A stretch of DNA of 64,000 bases, taken from contig NZ_CP049246.1 of the NCBI RefSeq assembly GCF_011046555.1, positions 2,790,001 through 2,854,000 on the forward strand. Direction: 5' to 3'. Below are positions 1 through 8,990 of the stretch, in pieces; position 1 is the stretch's first letter, and the number at the start of each line of letters is the position of its first letter. A program made the position numbers and the translations under genes. This DNA comes from Sphingobacterium lactis (GTDB taxonomy: Bacteria; Bacteroidota; Bacteroidia; Sphingobacteriales; Sphingobacteriaceae). The notes beneath the pieces are model-generated. The model saw nothing but the letters and a program-made list of their open reading frames with translations. It did not search any database and was not told the origin of the DNA.

Positions 1-1131
1 CCGCAGAGCTACTTTATGACGCTCCTGCATCCTCAAGATCGGTTTTCAACCATCCTACAGAACCAGAATAGCGAGACGTACGGATACAGTTTCGAGAATA
101 CCTTCGGCTTCGATTTCGTGCAGTACGAGCGATCCGGCAGTTGGACGACCTTGGTGACGCTGGTTGTCCCTGGCAGCCAGGCGGATCAGCTTGGCCTTAG
201 CCGTGGCGACACCCTGCTCCGCCTGAATAATTTGAACCTTTCCCAACCGATCCAACCATCGATACCTGCGCTCCTGCGCTCGAATGTAATAAACCTGACG
301 CGGAAGGATGGCAAATCGTTTGCTATCGCATCGGCGATAATTGCCCAGCCGGTGATCTATCGCCATGCCGTACTGGAGCATGACCACCGGAAGTACGGGT
401 ACCTCAATATCAGCCACTTCGATTTCTCGGGGGGCTATGCCTTGTTGGGTGCCATTGAGGGCTTCCGTGCCAACGGCGTGAGCGAGCTGATCCTGGACCT
501 GCGCCACAACCCGGGTGGGCAAGTTTCCTTTTCGGCATTCTGCGCACTGCTCTTCACCAAGGTGAAACCGGCGGATGTATTCGTGGAAATGCGCGGCAAC
601 AGAAAGGTCGGCATGCGCCAGTTGTCCTTCGACGCTGCCCTCCAGAATCAGCCCGATGGCTACAGGTTCCGCTCGGCCGACCTGAAAGCCAAGTCCTTGA
701 ACCTCTCCCGGATCTTTATCCTCAGCAGCGGCCAGACGGCCTCCGCAGCAGAACTGCTCATCAACAACCTGAAGCCTTACATCGATGTCCGGCAAATCGG
801 CCAGACGACCATGGGTAAGGACATGGGCAGCAGTAGTGTTAAATCCCCGCCGGAAGTCTCCGGCAAGGAGTCCTACAATTGGGTGCTGCACCCCCTGGTA
901 TACAAGCTGTACAACCAACAGGGCCACGGCGACTATAGCACCGGCATCTCCCCGAACACCCTGCTGGATGAATACGCCAGCGACCGGATCTTTCCCTTCG
1001 GTGATCCGCAAGATCCGATGGTGCGCGCGGTTTTGGAAGGGAAAGTGTTGCGTGGAGATGCGGGAAAGAGGTCGGAAGGGAAAGGAAGGGTTGTTTATGA
1101 GCGGGATTTTGTGAGGGCGATGGTTTTTTAG
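1..1131 (+). CDS. S41 family peptidase (C-terminal processing protease-like), 5' partial
   Basis: The frame is open to the left edge, so the N-terminus lies outside the window; the Met at 16 is internal (residues PQSYF precede it and fit the family). A PDZ-like domain spans roughly residues 25-95 counted from that Met, with a GLSRGD carboxylate-loop region. The tail-specific protease core follows. SSGQTASAAE holds the nucleophile Ser (about residue 243) and QTTMGKDMG holds the general-base Lys (about 268), the Ser/Lys dyad of family S41. Such proteins are usually secreted or lipoprotein proteases of the envelope in Bacteroidota; substrate unknown. The gene is visibly GC-richer than the AT-rich transposase gene that follows. 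Family assignment is firm, role is inferred. Confidence 0.9.
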   Translation, partial: PQSYFMTLLHPQDRFSTILQNQNSETYGYSFENTFGFDFVQYERSGSWTTLVTLVVPGSQADQLGLSRGDTLLRLNNLNLSQPIQPSIPALLRSNVINLTRKDGKSFAIASAIIAQPVIYRHAVLEHDHRKYGYLNISHFDFSGGYALLGAIEGFRANGVSELILDLRHNPGGQVSFSAFCALLFTKVKPADVFVEMRGNRKVGMRQLSFDAALQNQPDGYRFRSADLKAKSLNLSRIFILSSGQTASAAELLINNLKPYIDVRQIGQTTMGKDMGSSSVKSPPEVSGKESYNWVLHPLVYKLYNQQGHGDYSTGISPNTLLDEYASDRIFPFGDPQDPMVRAVLEGKVLRGDAGKRSEGKGRVVYERDFVRAMVF

Positions 1132-1189
1132 GGGGGTAGAATCACAGCATTATGCTTAAAATAAGGAATGAAAGCATAAAAAATAGATC

Positions 1190-1741
1190 ATGAGCAATAA
1201 ATATAAATTCAATGGCAGGAATCTGATTTATTTTGTGACCATAACTGTTGTTTATTGGATCGATGTTTTTACCCGCGAAGAATATAAAAATATAATCATA
1301 GAAAGCTTAAAGCATTGCATAAGCGAAAAAGGACTGGTTATTCATGGATGGGTCATTATGACCAACCACCTCCATCTCATCGTCAGCGCAGAAAATGCCA
1401 TCCATATTTCGAATATATTACGGGATTTTAAGAAATACACAGCAAATCAGGTGCTCAAAGCGATTCAAGACAATATCCATGAAAGTCGGAAATCCTGGAT
1501 GCTTGCATTATTTAAAAAAGCGGGGAAGGAAAACACTAATAATGTACTATATCAATTTTGGATTCAGGATAGTCATCCAATCTATGTTGATGATTCAAAG
1601 GATATTTATTTAGAAAAACTAAATTATATCCATCAAAATCCCGTAAAAGCTGGTTATGTCAGACAGGATCATTTTTACAAATATTCCAGCGCAGGTGATT
1701 ATGTAGGTAAAAAAGGAATGTTGCCAATTAAATTTTTGTAG
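1190..1741 (+). CDS. REP-associated tyrosine transposase (RAYT, IS200/Y1 HUH family)
   Basis: This 183-residue protein is a single-domain Y1 transposase. The HUH motif is HLH at residues 60-62 inside IMTNHLHLIV. The N-terminal strand YFVTITVVYWIDVFTR is typical of Bacteroidota RAYTs. A helix with RDFKKYT follows; Tyr83 is the candidate nucleophile, though I cannot exclude another Tyr. The C-terminal YIHQNPVKAGYV is a signature of the Transposase_17/RAYT group. There is no TnpB partner and no IS200 ends were recognised. The gene is much more AT-rich than its neighbours, consistent with transfer. It is followed within 25 bp by a 1-kb palindromic repeat array, the arrangement known for RAYTs and their REP elements, whose single-strand processing they perform. 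Confidence 0.9.
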   Translation: MSNKYKFNGRNLIYFVTITVVYWIDVFTREEYKNIIIESLKHCISEKGLVIHGWVIMTNHLHLIVSAENAIHISNILRDFKKYTANQVLKAIQDNIHESRKSWMLALFKKAGKENTNNVLYQFWIQDSHPIYVDDSKDIYLEKLNYIHQNPVKAGYVRQDHFYKYSSAGDYVGKKGMLPIKFL

Positions 1742-1798
1742 GCATTTTGGGGTAAAGGATTTGAGCCAGCGTGATAGGCCGAGGGCACGCTTAAACGA

Positions 1799-1895
1799 CA
1801 CGCTGGCGCAATGTCTTTTGTAGTGGGTTGTGTGGTGGCGGACTTGTGCCAAAAAACATGCCGTAGGCACCAAGGAACAGCGTAATATCCCTTCC
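1799..1895 (+). repeat. Array head module, copy 1
   Basis: This 97-bp module begins CACGCTGGCGCAA and ends ATATCCCTTCC. It shares with copy 2 (2453-2547) an identical 34-bp core, here at 1837-1870, which contains GTGCC and GGCAC arms around a loop ending in GTA. The tetranucleotide GTAG occurs at that junction; GTAG is a known recognition element in enterobacterial REPs, but relevance here is only suggestive. Confidence 0.75.
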
Positions 1896-2370
1896 ACACA
1901 ACCCTTGTGCCAGTGTATTTGTCCGAGGGCACAAGAGATCAACCGCACAGGCAGTCGCACAACTCTTGCGCCAGCTTGATGGGGCCTTTCGCACAACTTG
2001 TGCCAGCGTTATGGTTCCACCCAAGGCACAAGAGATCAACCGCACATGCCATCCGCACAACTTGTGCCAGCATGTTGGGGCCTTTCACACAACTTGTGCC
2101 ATCGTTATGGTTCCACCCAAGGCACAAGAGATCAACCGCACAACTCTTGCGCCAGCTTGATGGGGCCTTCCGCGCAATCTGTGCCAGCGTTATGGTTCCA
2201 TCCAAGGCACAAGAGATTAACCCACATGCCATCCGCACAACTCTTGCGCCAGTATGATGGGTCCTTCTGCACAACTTGTGCCAGCGTTATAGTTCCATCC
2301 AAGGCACAAGAGATCTACCGCACATGCCCTTCCGCACAACTCTTGCGCCAGCAAGTCTTTAGGACGTTTA

Positions 2371-2433
2371 GTGGCAAAAAAATAGGATAAAAGGGCGAGC
2401 TTTGCTCGCCCTTTTATCCTATTTTTTTGCCAC
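2371..2433. repeat. Perfect 30-bp inverted repeat with 3-nt loop inside the array
   Basis: Left arm 2371-2400 begins GTGGCAAAAAAATAGG and ends GGGCGAGC; the loop is TTT (2401-2403); right arm 2404-2433 is the exact reverse complement. Five T residues follow (2434-2438), so it could act as an intrinsic terminator on the plus strand. It is nested between inverted TTGCGCCAGC (2343-2352) and GCTGGCGCAA (2455-2464), and separates the two halves of the array. The absence of any mismatch in 30 bp suggests recent origin or active maintenance. Confidence 0.9.
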
Positions 2434-2452
2434 TTTTTAATTCGTGAACCGC

Positions 2453-2547
2453 ACGCTGGCGCAAGTCTTTTGATGTGGGCTGAGCGGTGGCGGACTTGTG
2501 CCAAAAAACATGCCGTAGGCACAAAAAAACAGCCTAATATCCCTTCC
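2453..2547 (+). repeat. Array head module, copy 2
   Basis: Second copy of the head module (see 1799-1895). The identical 34-bp core lies at 2489-2522. Diverged positions are concentrated outside the core. Its presence after the long hairpin indicates that the array consists of two successive head-plus-units blocks, that is, a partial duplication. Confidence 0.75.
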
Positions 2548-2806
2548 GCACAACTCTTGCGCCAGCATGATGGGTCCTTTCGCACAACTTGTGCCAGCGT
2601 TATAGTTCCATCCAAGGCACAAGAGATCAACCGCACATGCCCTGCACACAACTCTTGCGCCAGCTAGTTGGGGCCTTCCACACAACTTGTGCCAGCGTTA
2701 TAGTTCCATCCAAGGCACAAGAGATCAACCGCACATGCCCTTCCGCACAACTCTTGCGCCAGCTTGATGGGGCCTTCCACACAACTCTTGCGCCAGCTTG
2801 TGTCCC

Positions 2807-3451
2807 CTAATCCCGATTCGCTTTCCGAGCCACCTCAAACAAATCCTGGCCGATATGGCAGTACCCTCCTGGGTTCTTGTCCAAATAATCCTGATGATAC
2901 GTCTCTGCGTCAAAGAAATTCTTAAGTTCTTCATTTTCAACCACGATTGGGCTGTTAAATGAAGTTGCCAATCCTTTGATTTTCTCTGTGATCAGGGCTT
3001 GGTCATTTTTGTCGGTGAAGTAGATTCCCGTGCGGTATTGGGTGCCGATATCATTTCCCTGTCTGTTCAGGCTGGTTGGATCGATGGTCTTGAAGAACAG
3101 GTCGATCAGGAGGTCCAGATCGATTACTTCAGGATCATAGACTACTTTTACGGTTTCTGCAAATCCTGTCTTTCCGGTGGTTACATCCTGGTAGGATGGT
3201 TTGTCCACGATACCATTGGCATAGCCCACTTCCGTGGAGACAACGCCGTTGACCAATTTGAAGAAATGCTCTGTTCCCCAGAAACATCCTCCGGCAAAAT
3301 ATATTTCCTTCTGCATTTTATTTGTGTTTAATGAACTTTCTCTATGGTTTGTTACGTCAGTTTCCTGCTTTTTGCCCGAAAATCCGAACGCCAACAGGAC
3401 TATCCCTGCGACCAGGACTACGGCGATGATGATTGTATTTTTCATAAGCAA
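2807..3451 (-). CDS. msrA: Peptide-methionine (S)-S-oxide reductase MsrA, membrane-anchored
   Basis: Reduces methionine-S-sulfoxide in oxidised proteins. The catalytic motif GGCFWGTEHFF is present with Cys56, and the C-terminal YCHIGQDLF carries a second Cys that can resolve the disulfide. Residues 6-24 form a hydrophobic segment after a short basic start (MLMKN), so the enzyme is probably exported or anchored in the inner membrane rather than cytosolic. A start at the second Met (two codons in) is equally possible. Length 214 matches MsrA plus a leader. Its stop codon lies directly beside the last unit of the repeat array, leaving no ordinary 3' intergenic space. Confidence 0.93.
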   Translation of the reverse strand: MLMKNTIIIAVVLVAGIVLLAFGFSGKKQETDVTNHRESSLNTNKMQKEIYFAGGCFWGTEHFFKLVNGVVSTEVGYANGIVDKPSYQDVTTGKTGFAETVKVVYDPEVIDLDLLIDLFFKTIDPTSLNRQGNDIGTQYRTGIYFTDKNDQALITEKIKGLATSFNSPIVVENEELKNFFDAETYHQDYLDKNPGGYCHIGQDLFEVARKANRD

Positions 3452-3618
3452 TCTCTACTTTATTAATAGGGTAAAGTTACGGAAATATGGGCAGATGAGG
3501 AAAGTGTGGCGGCTTATACCCGGCTGAATATGACACTTTCTTGGTAATAATGCCGAAAAAAATGCGGATAGACCAATCCCATCGTGGTCGGGAAACCTTC
3601 CAACTTCCATGGCATGGC

Positions 3619-3668
3619 AAAAAAAATCCGCAGAAGAAAATTATCTAGCGATAAGATTCTTCTGCGGA
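3619..3668 (-). terminator. Intrinsic terminator of leuS
   Basis: A 12-bp perfect stem TCCGCAGAAGAA (3627-3638) / TTCTTCTGCGGA (3657-3668) is followed, reading the minus strand, by eight T residues (plus-strand A run 3619-3626). It lies about 45 bp past the leuS stop. Confidence 0.85.
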
Positions 3669-3711
3669 GCTATGCTATATCAACAGGCGCTGTAAAACCG
3701 TGCCCTGATCC

Positions 3712-6495
3712 TTAGACCACGATATTAATGATCTTTCCTTTGACAAAAATCATTTTTTTGATGGCTTTCCCATCCAAAAGGCGCTGCACTTCGGGATTTT
3801 CCTTGACGATCGTCTCCACTGCGGCTTGATCCAGGTCCAACGCCAATGGCAGGTTCATCTTCATCTTACCGTTGATGGACACCGGATAGGCGAATTCACT
3901 TTCTACCAGATATTCCGGATTGAAGGTTGGAAAGGTTGCATAGGAAATGGACCCTGCCGGATTTCCCAATTGCGACCACAACTCTTCTGTTATGTGCGGT
4001 GCATACGGTTGCAGTACAACCAATAGGTCCTGAAGGATCTTGCGCTTATTTGTCTTCAGGTCCGTCAATTCATTGACACAGATCATGAATGCGGATACCG
4101 ACGTATTGAACGAGAAACGCTCAATATCCTCTTCGACCTTTTTGATGATCTTATGCAAGGCTTTATATTCCGCTTTGGTAGGTTCTTCATCGGATACATG
4201 GAAGTTTCCTTCGGCATCGTGGAAGAGACGCCATACCTTACGTAAGAATTTATATACCCCTTCAATACCGTTTGTGTTCCAAGGTTTTGCCTGTTCCAAT
4301 GGTCCCAAGAACATTTCGTATAGACGCAGGGTATCTGCACCATACTGTTCGATGATGTCATCTGGATTCACGACGTTGAACTTGGATTTTGACATCTTCT
4401 CTACCTCTGTACCACAGATGTATTTTCCGTTTTCCAGGATGAATTCCGCATCCGCATAATCCGGACGTGATGCTTTGAATTTCTCCAGATCCAGTATGTC
4501 ATTCTGCACGATATTGACATCGACATGCAATGGATTGACCTGATATTGATCCTTTAAACCCAGGGATACGAATTGGTTGGTGCCGCGGCCTTCGTTATCC
4601 AATACGCGGTATACGAAGTTCGAACGCCCTTGGATCATCCCTTGATTGATCAGTTTCTTGAACGGTTCTTCTTCATTATGAAATCCGAGATCCTTTAGAA
4701 ATTTATTACAGAAGCGTGCGTAGAGCAAGTGGCCTGTAGCGTGCTCAGAACCACCGATGTATAGATCGACGGACTTCCAATAGGCTACCGCTTCTGGGGA
4801 GGCAAAGTAGCCTTCATTTTTTGGGTCCATGTAGCGGAACCAGTACCATGAAGATCCTGCCCAGCCCGGCATGGTGCTCAGCTCGTATTCGTATTGATCT
4901 TGATATTTCCAGTTTTCGGCACGTCCCAATGGTGGCTCCCCTGTTTCTGTCGGCAAGTATTTGTCGACTTCTGGTAATAACAACGGCAACTCTTCTTCTT
5001 TGATCAGGTATGGCAATCCATCCTTGAAATACACCGGAACGGGTTCTCCCCAGTAGCGCTGTCTGCCGAAGATGGCATCACGCATACGGAAGTTGATCTT
5101 CGCTTTACCCAACTTCAGGGATTCCAAGCGTTCAATCAGTGCCGGAACAGCCTCCTGGTAGGTCATGCCATTGATGAAATCGGAATTGATGTACTTTCCG
5201 TCCTTGTTTGGGTCGGCCTGTTCTTCGATATTCTGTGTATCGGAGATCGGAACGATCGGAAGATTGAAATGCTTTGCGAATAGGTAATCGCGCTGGTCAC
5301 CCGAAGGCACGGCCATAACGGCACCTGTACCATAGCTGGCCAGTACATAATCGGCAATCCAGATCTGTACATCTTCACCGGTGATGGGGTGCTTCGCATA
5401 GGAACCAGTAAAGGCACCTGAAACGGTCTTCGCATCCGCCATCCGATCCAGTTCGGATTTCTTCGCTGTTTTTTCTATATAGGCCTCAACTGTAGCTTTT
5501 TGATCAGCTGTTGTTAAAGCAGTTACTAACTCATGTTCAGGCGCCAAAACCACAAAGCTGACACCGAAGATCGTATCCACGCGGGTGGTGAACACTTCGA
5601 TGTTTTCCTCCAGCTGCGGCACAGGGAATTTGACACTTGCCCCTACGGATTTCCCGATCCAGTTGCGTTGCATTTCCACCAAAGGCTCTGGCCAATCGAT
5701 GGTATCCAAGCCACGAAGGAGGCGATCGGCGTAGGCCGTAATGCGCATGGACCACTGCATCATTTTCTTCTGCTCCACAGGGAATCCGCCGCGTTCCGAC
5801 ACACCGTTGATCACTTCATCGTTCGCTAAAACCGTTCCCAATGCAGGGCACCAATTTACGGTACTCTCCCGCAGGAAGGCCAATCGGTATTTCAATAATT
5901 CGCGTTGCTGTTCCGCTTCCGTGAAGTTCTTCCAAGCAGCAGCAGTAAATTCTTGGGTATCATCATCTGCCACGGCATGAATGCCTGCAGAACCATTTTC
6001 TTCAAATTTCGCCACCAAGGTATCGATCGATTCCGCCCTGTCGGTATCGGTGTTGTACCAGGCATTGAACAGCTGCATGAAGATCCATTGGGTCCAGCGG
6101 TAATATTCCGGTTCGGAGGTCCGCACCTCGCGGGACCAATCGAATGAAAAACCGATATTGTCCAGTTGCTCGCGGTATCTCTTGATATTGGCCGCTGTGG
6201 TGATAGCCGGATGCTGTCCCGTCTGGATGGCATATTGCTCTGCCGGTAGGCCAAAGGAATCATAGCCCATGGGATGCAATACATTAAAGCCTTTCAATCG
6301 CTTATAGCGTGCAAAGATATCGGAAGCGATGTATCCGAGCGGATGGCCAACGTGTAAACCTGCCCCCGAAGGGTATGGAAACATATCCAAAACATAATAT
6401 TTTGGCTTGTCCGTTGATTCCGAAGTTTTATAGGTCTGTTGATCAGCCCAAAACTTTTGCCATTTCTGCTCGATAGATTGATGCGTATACTCCAT
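3712..6495 (-). CDS. leuS: Leucine-tRNA ligase
   Basis: Charges tRNA-Leu with leucine in the cytosol. The class I signature appears as [14 protein letters not shown] near residue 45 (HIGH variant HVGH), and the KMSKS loop is intact at [15 protein letters not shown] near residue 705. The CP1 editing domain lies between them, with the HAVADDD/insert region and TRVDTIFG and the conserved [15 protein letters not shown] editing motif. The C-terminal anticodon-binding domain ends KGKIINIVV, as usual. At 927 residues it is full length with the Bacteroidota insertions. It is transcribed divergently from ftsX and ends in a clear hairpin terminator. Confidence 0.98.
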   Translation of the reverse strand: MEYTHQSIEQKWQKFWADQQTYKTSESTDKPKYYVLDMFPYPSGAGLHVGHPLGYIASDIFARYKRLKGFNVLHPMGYDSFGLPAEQYAIQTGQHPAITTAANIKRYREQLDNIGFSFDWSREVRTSEPEYYRWTQWIFMQLFNAWYNTDTDRAESIDTLVAKFEENGSAGIHAVADDDTQEFTAAAWKNFTEAEQQRELLKYRLAFLRESTVNWCPALGTVLANDEVINGVSERGGFPVEQKKMMQWSMRITAYADRLLRGLDTIDWPEPLVEMQRNWIGKSVGASVKFPVPQLEENIEVFTTRVDTIFGVSFVVLAPEHELVTALTTADQKATVEAYIEKTAKKSELDRMADAKTVSGAFTGSYAKHPITGEDVQIWIADYVLASYGTGAVMAVPSGDQRDYLFAKHFNLPIVPISDTQNIEEQADPNKDGKYINSDFINGMTYQEAVPALIERLESLKLGKAKINFRMRDAIFGRQRYWGEPVPVYFKDGLPYLIKEEELPLLLPEVDKYLPTETGEPPLGRAENWKYQDQYEYELSTMPGWAGSSWYWFRYMDPKNEGYFASPEAVAYWKSVDLYIGGSEHATGHLLYARFCNKFLKDLGFHNEEEPFKKLINQGMIQGRSNFVYRVLDNEGRGTNQFVSLGLKDQYQVNPLHVDVNIVQNDILDLEKFKASRPDYADAEFILENGKYICGTEVEKMSKSKFNVVNPDDIIEQYGADTLRLYEMFLGPLEQAKPWNTNGIEGVYKFLRKVWRLFHDAEGNFHVSDEEPTKAEYKALHKIIKKVEEDIERFSFNTSVSAFMICVNELTDLKTNKRKILQDLLVVLQPYAPHITEELWSQLGNPAGSISYATFPTFNPEYLVESEFAYPVSINGKMKMNLPLALDLDQAAVETIVKENPEVQRLLDGKAIKKMIFVKGKIINIVV

Positions 6496-6715
6496 TATAA
6501 ATTATAAAAGTAGGGTACAAAGAACTGCGAAATTAGCGAATTTAGGGTAAATTCAGCATAAAAGTTTTTTATTCTATACAATAAATTCTGATATTCGTTG
6601 TTAGAAATTTAGGTAATGAAAATCCCTTCCGCTAATATTGAATATAATTTCAATAATTTTCATGGAATGGATCGAAATCGTTACTTTCGCATGAATTAAT
6701 ACAGATTAAAACTAT

Positions 6716-7594
6716 ATGTCAGTGATCGAACAGGGTTCACCAAGAAAAAAAACTAAATCGGTATACATTTCAACAGTGATCAGTATTGCGCTGGTTCTCT
6801 TGATGATAGGTCTATTGGGACTGATCCTAGTCCATGCCAAAAACCTCTCCCGTTATGTAAAGGAAAACATTGTACTGAATGTCATCGTCAATGACAACGT
6901 CAATGAAGGTGATGTGCTTTCTTTGCAGAAAGATCTGGAAAAGGATCCTTATGTCCTGCGTTCGGAATATGTGAGCAAGGAATTGGCCGCGAAGAACCTG
7001 AAGGAGGATTTGGGCGAGGATTTCGTGGAATATCTGGGAAGAAACCCACTCCTACCGTCGATCGATGTGTACATGAAAGAACAATATGCCAATAGCGACT
7101 CGATCCAGACGTTCATCAATAAGATCGGGAAAAACAGCCGCATCAAGGAAGTAGTCTATCAGGAATCCCTGATCGATATGGTGAATAAGAACATCCGCGT
7201 GATCAGTATCGTGATTCTGGCGTTCACCGTTATCTTATTGATCATTGCAGTAGCCCTGATCAACAATACGATCCGCTTGGCGATCTACTCACAACGCTTC
7301 CTGATCAAGAGTATGCAATTGATCGGTGCGACCAAAGGGTTTATCCGCCGACCGTATATCCTATACGGTATTGCGCATGGCTTGATCGGTGCCCTGATTG
7401 CTATCTTGCTCTTGGTGCTGACGCTGCAATTTGCGCAAAAACAGGTTCCTGAATTGGTTTTCCTGCGCGATTGGTATGAATTTGCGATCATCTTTGTGAT
7501 TGTATTGGCCATTGGGATTCTTATTTCCAGTGCAAGTACCTACTTTGCTGTTACCAAATATCTACGCGCTAAATCAGCGAGTCTTTACCGATAG
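6716..7594 (+). CDS. ftsX: Cell division protein FtsX
   Basis: Permease-like subunit of the FtsEX complex, which couples septal peptidoglycan hydrolysis to division. The topology is typical: cytoplasmic N-terminus, TM1 at about residues 20-43, an extracytoplasmic domain to about 155, then three TMs near 157-182, 212-237 and 252-277. Length 292 is normal. The TACTTTCG at 6684-6691 resembles a Bacteroidota -7 element. It starts a conserved cluster with DUF3098, uppP, truB and ribF; ftsE is not in the window, which is common in this phylum. Confidence 0.95.
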   Translation: MSVIEQGSPRKKTKSVYISTVISIALVLLMIGLLGLILVHAKNLSRYVKENIVLNVIVNDNVNEGDVLSLQKDLEKDPYVLRSEYVSKELAAKNLKEDLGEDFVEYLGRNPLLPSIDVYMKEQYANSDSIQTFINKIGKNSRIKEVVYQESLIDMVNKNIRVISIVILAFTVILLIIAVALINNTIRLAIYSQRFLIKSMQLIGATKGFIRRPYILYGIAHGLIGALIAILLLVLTLQFAQKQVPELVFLRDWYEFAIIFVIVLAIGILISSASTYFAVTKYLRAKSASLYR

Positions 7595-7617
7595 ATCAAT
7601 TATTAATATTTTTAGAA

Positions 7618-7869
7618 ATGAGTCAGACAACAAAGAATATAAAATCAACGACCAACGAATCCAATAAGCAGGGATTCGTATTCCAGAAAATCAACTACCA
7701 ATTGCTGATCCTGAGCCTGGTCATAACGGCTGTAGGATTTCTATTGATGATGGGCACGGAAGATATTTACAGCTTTACCAAGATTACCTTGGCACCTATC
7801 GTTGTCGTGGCGGGTTTTGCTCTAGGATTTGTAGCTATTTTATATAAACCGAAGAACAAGATCAACTAA
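7618..7869 (+). CDS. DUF3098 small membrane protein
   Basis: An 83-residue protein with a polar N-terminal 25 residues and two hydrophobic helices (about 28-47 and 56-76) separated by GTEDIYSFTKI. This is the DUF3098 pattern found between ftsX and uppP in Bacteroidota. Spacing is 23 bp from ftsX and 5 bp to uppP, so it is cotranscribed. The placement suggests an envelope or division accessory role; no activity is known. Confidence 0.9.
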   Translation: MSQTTKNIKSTTNESNKQGFVFQKINYQLLILSLVITAVGFLLMMGTEDIYSFTKITLAPIVVVAGFALGFVAILYKPKNKIN

Positions 7870-7874
7870 GCAGC

Positions 7875-8693
7875 ATGAATTATTTTGAGGCGATTATCCT
7901 TGCAATTGTAGAGGGTTTAACGGAATATTTACCGATTTCTTCCACCGCGCACATGGGATTTACCGCTGCGCTGATGGGTATGGAAGAATCGGAATACCTG
8001 AAGATGTTCCAGGTTTCCATTCAATTTGGTGCCATCCTCTCGATCGTGGTCCTGTACTGGCGACGATTCTTCGATTTCAAGAACCTGAAATTCTATTATA
8101 AGTTGGCGATTGCCGTTATCCCTGCCCTGGTGTTGGGGAAATTGCTCGATGATAAGATCGAAGCTGTTCTGGGCAATCAGATTGCCATCTCTACGGTACT
8201 TGTCCTAGGTGGTGTTGTTCTCCTGTTCGTGGATAAATGGTTCAAGAACCCGACCATCACCGACGAGAAGGAAATTCCGGTGAAGAAGGCGTTTATCATT
8301 GGTTTTTGGCAATGTCTGGCGATGATGCCCGGGACATCGCGTTCTGCGGCTTCCATCATTGGTGGATTGACCCAGGGACTCGATAGAAAAGCTGCTGCGG
8401 AGTTTTCATTCTTCCTTGCCGTACCGACCATGCTTGCCGTGACGGTATATTCCATCTTCGTAAAAACTTGGGGTGAAGGAACGGCACATGCACAGAAAGG
8501 TTATGAGATGATCATGGCCAGCAACGAGAATATTATGGTGTTCATCATCGGAAATATCGTGGCCTTTATTGTGGCGATGATTGCCGTGAAAACCTTTATC
8601 TCCGTTTTGACAAAATATGGATTCAAATTCTGGGGTTGGTACAGGATCGTGATCGGTATCGCCCTGTTGATTTTCTTCTATTACCAAGGGTAA
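7875..8693 (+). CDS. uppP: Undecaprenyl-diphosphatase UppP (BacA)
   Basis: Dephosphorylates undecaprenyl pyrophosphate to recycle the lipid carrier for peptidoglycan and other polymers; confers bacitracin tolerance when overproduced. Both family motifs are present: EGLTEYLPISSTAH near residues 14-27 and MPGTSRSAASIIGG near 155. About eight hydrophobic helices, 272 residues, normal length. It is the third gene of the ftsX cluster and is followed by an intrinsic terminator. Confidence 0.96.
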   Translation: MNYFEAIILAIVEGLTEYLPISSTAHMGFTAALMGMEESEYLKMFQVSIQFGAILSIVVLYWRRFFDFKNLKFYYKLAIAVIPALVLGKLLDDKIEAVLGNQIAISTVLVLGGVVLLFVDKWFKNPTITDEKEIPVKKAFIIGFWQCLAMMPGTSRSAASIIGGLTQGLDRKAAAEFSFFLAVPTMLAVTVYSIFVKTWGEGTAHAQKGYEMIMASNENIMVFIIGNIVAFIVAMIAVKTFISVLTKYGFKFWGWYRIVIGIALLIFFYYQG

Positions 8694-8720
8694 GAGAGTA
8701 TATCATTAAAAAACGATATG

Positions 8721-8744
8721 AAAGCGGCCACCGAGCCGCTTTTT
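8721..8744 (+). terminator. Intrinsic terminator after uppP
   Basis: Stem AAAGCGGC / GCCGCTTT with a 6-nt loop followed by a T run, 27 bp beyond the uppP stop. The remaining gap to truB (about 250 bp) shows no gene; TACTTTTG at 8918-8925 fits the -7 consensus TAnnTTTG. Confidence 0.8.
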
Positions 8745-8917
8745 CTATGTCCGTTACTCGAGAAGCTTATTTCCTCCTATCGCCAGTTAGCAAGGCCCCA
8801 GCTTCCTTGTAAAACATGACCATGGTCAAAGGATACTCCTGGAACTATTCCTGATGCGAATTAGCACCTTCCTGGACAAATCTCACATCTCCAATCCGAC
8901 TTGTGAAATAATATTGC

Positions 8918-8925
8918 TACTTTTG
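8918..8925 (+). promoter_or_regulatory. Candidate -7 promoter element of truB-ribF
   Basis: TACTTTTG matches the Bacteroidota -7 consensus TAnnTTTG. No good -33 TTTG is seen at the ideal distance, so this is a moderate call. The predicted transcription start would be near 8932, giving a leader of about 60 nt before truB. Confidence 0.4.
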
Positions 8926-8990
8926 CAAAAAATTAAAACCATATTTTCCGCTATACTGCTGTGAAGATGGCCGCTTTGGAATACAATTAA

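Larger units (their letters stand above)
1765..2800. repeat. RAYT-linked array of interleaved REP-like palindromic repeats
   Basis: About 1.04 kb of short related units fills the space between the transposase stop and msrA. Motif a is CTTGTGCC, a loop of about 20 bp, then GGCACAAG, a perfect 8-bp stem; copies start near 1997, 2093, 2177 (degenerate), 2275, 2588 and 2686. Motif b is GCACAACTCTTGCGCCAGC followed by a G-rich stretch. Motifs a and b alternate with a composite period of about 96-98 bp, one interval shortened to 84. The array begins with an inverted pair GCCAGCGTG (1765-1773) / CACGCTGGC (1799-1807). Two copies of a longer head module and a 30-bp perfect hairpin are embedded in it. 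No comparable copies were noticed elsewhere in the window. Link to the RAYT is inferred from adjacency and structure. Confidence 0.85.

Noticed and set aside
55..1011. Long minus-strand open frame within the S41 peptidase gene
   Set aside because: Shadow frame of a GC-rich gene; its translation has no recognisable domain, while the plus strand has the S41 motifs.
1765..2800. CRISPR array
   Set aside because: Units are interleaved palindromic motifs without unique spacers of constant length, and no cas genes are near.
1907..2810. Several open frames across the repeat array encoding peptides such as KAQEINRTC repeats
   Set aside because: They arise from the nucleotide repeats in many frames and on both strands, have no conserved start, and are better explained as palindromic DNA.
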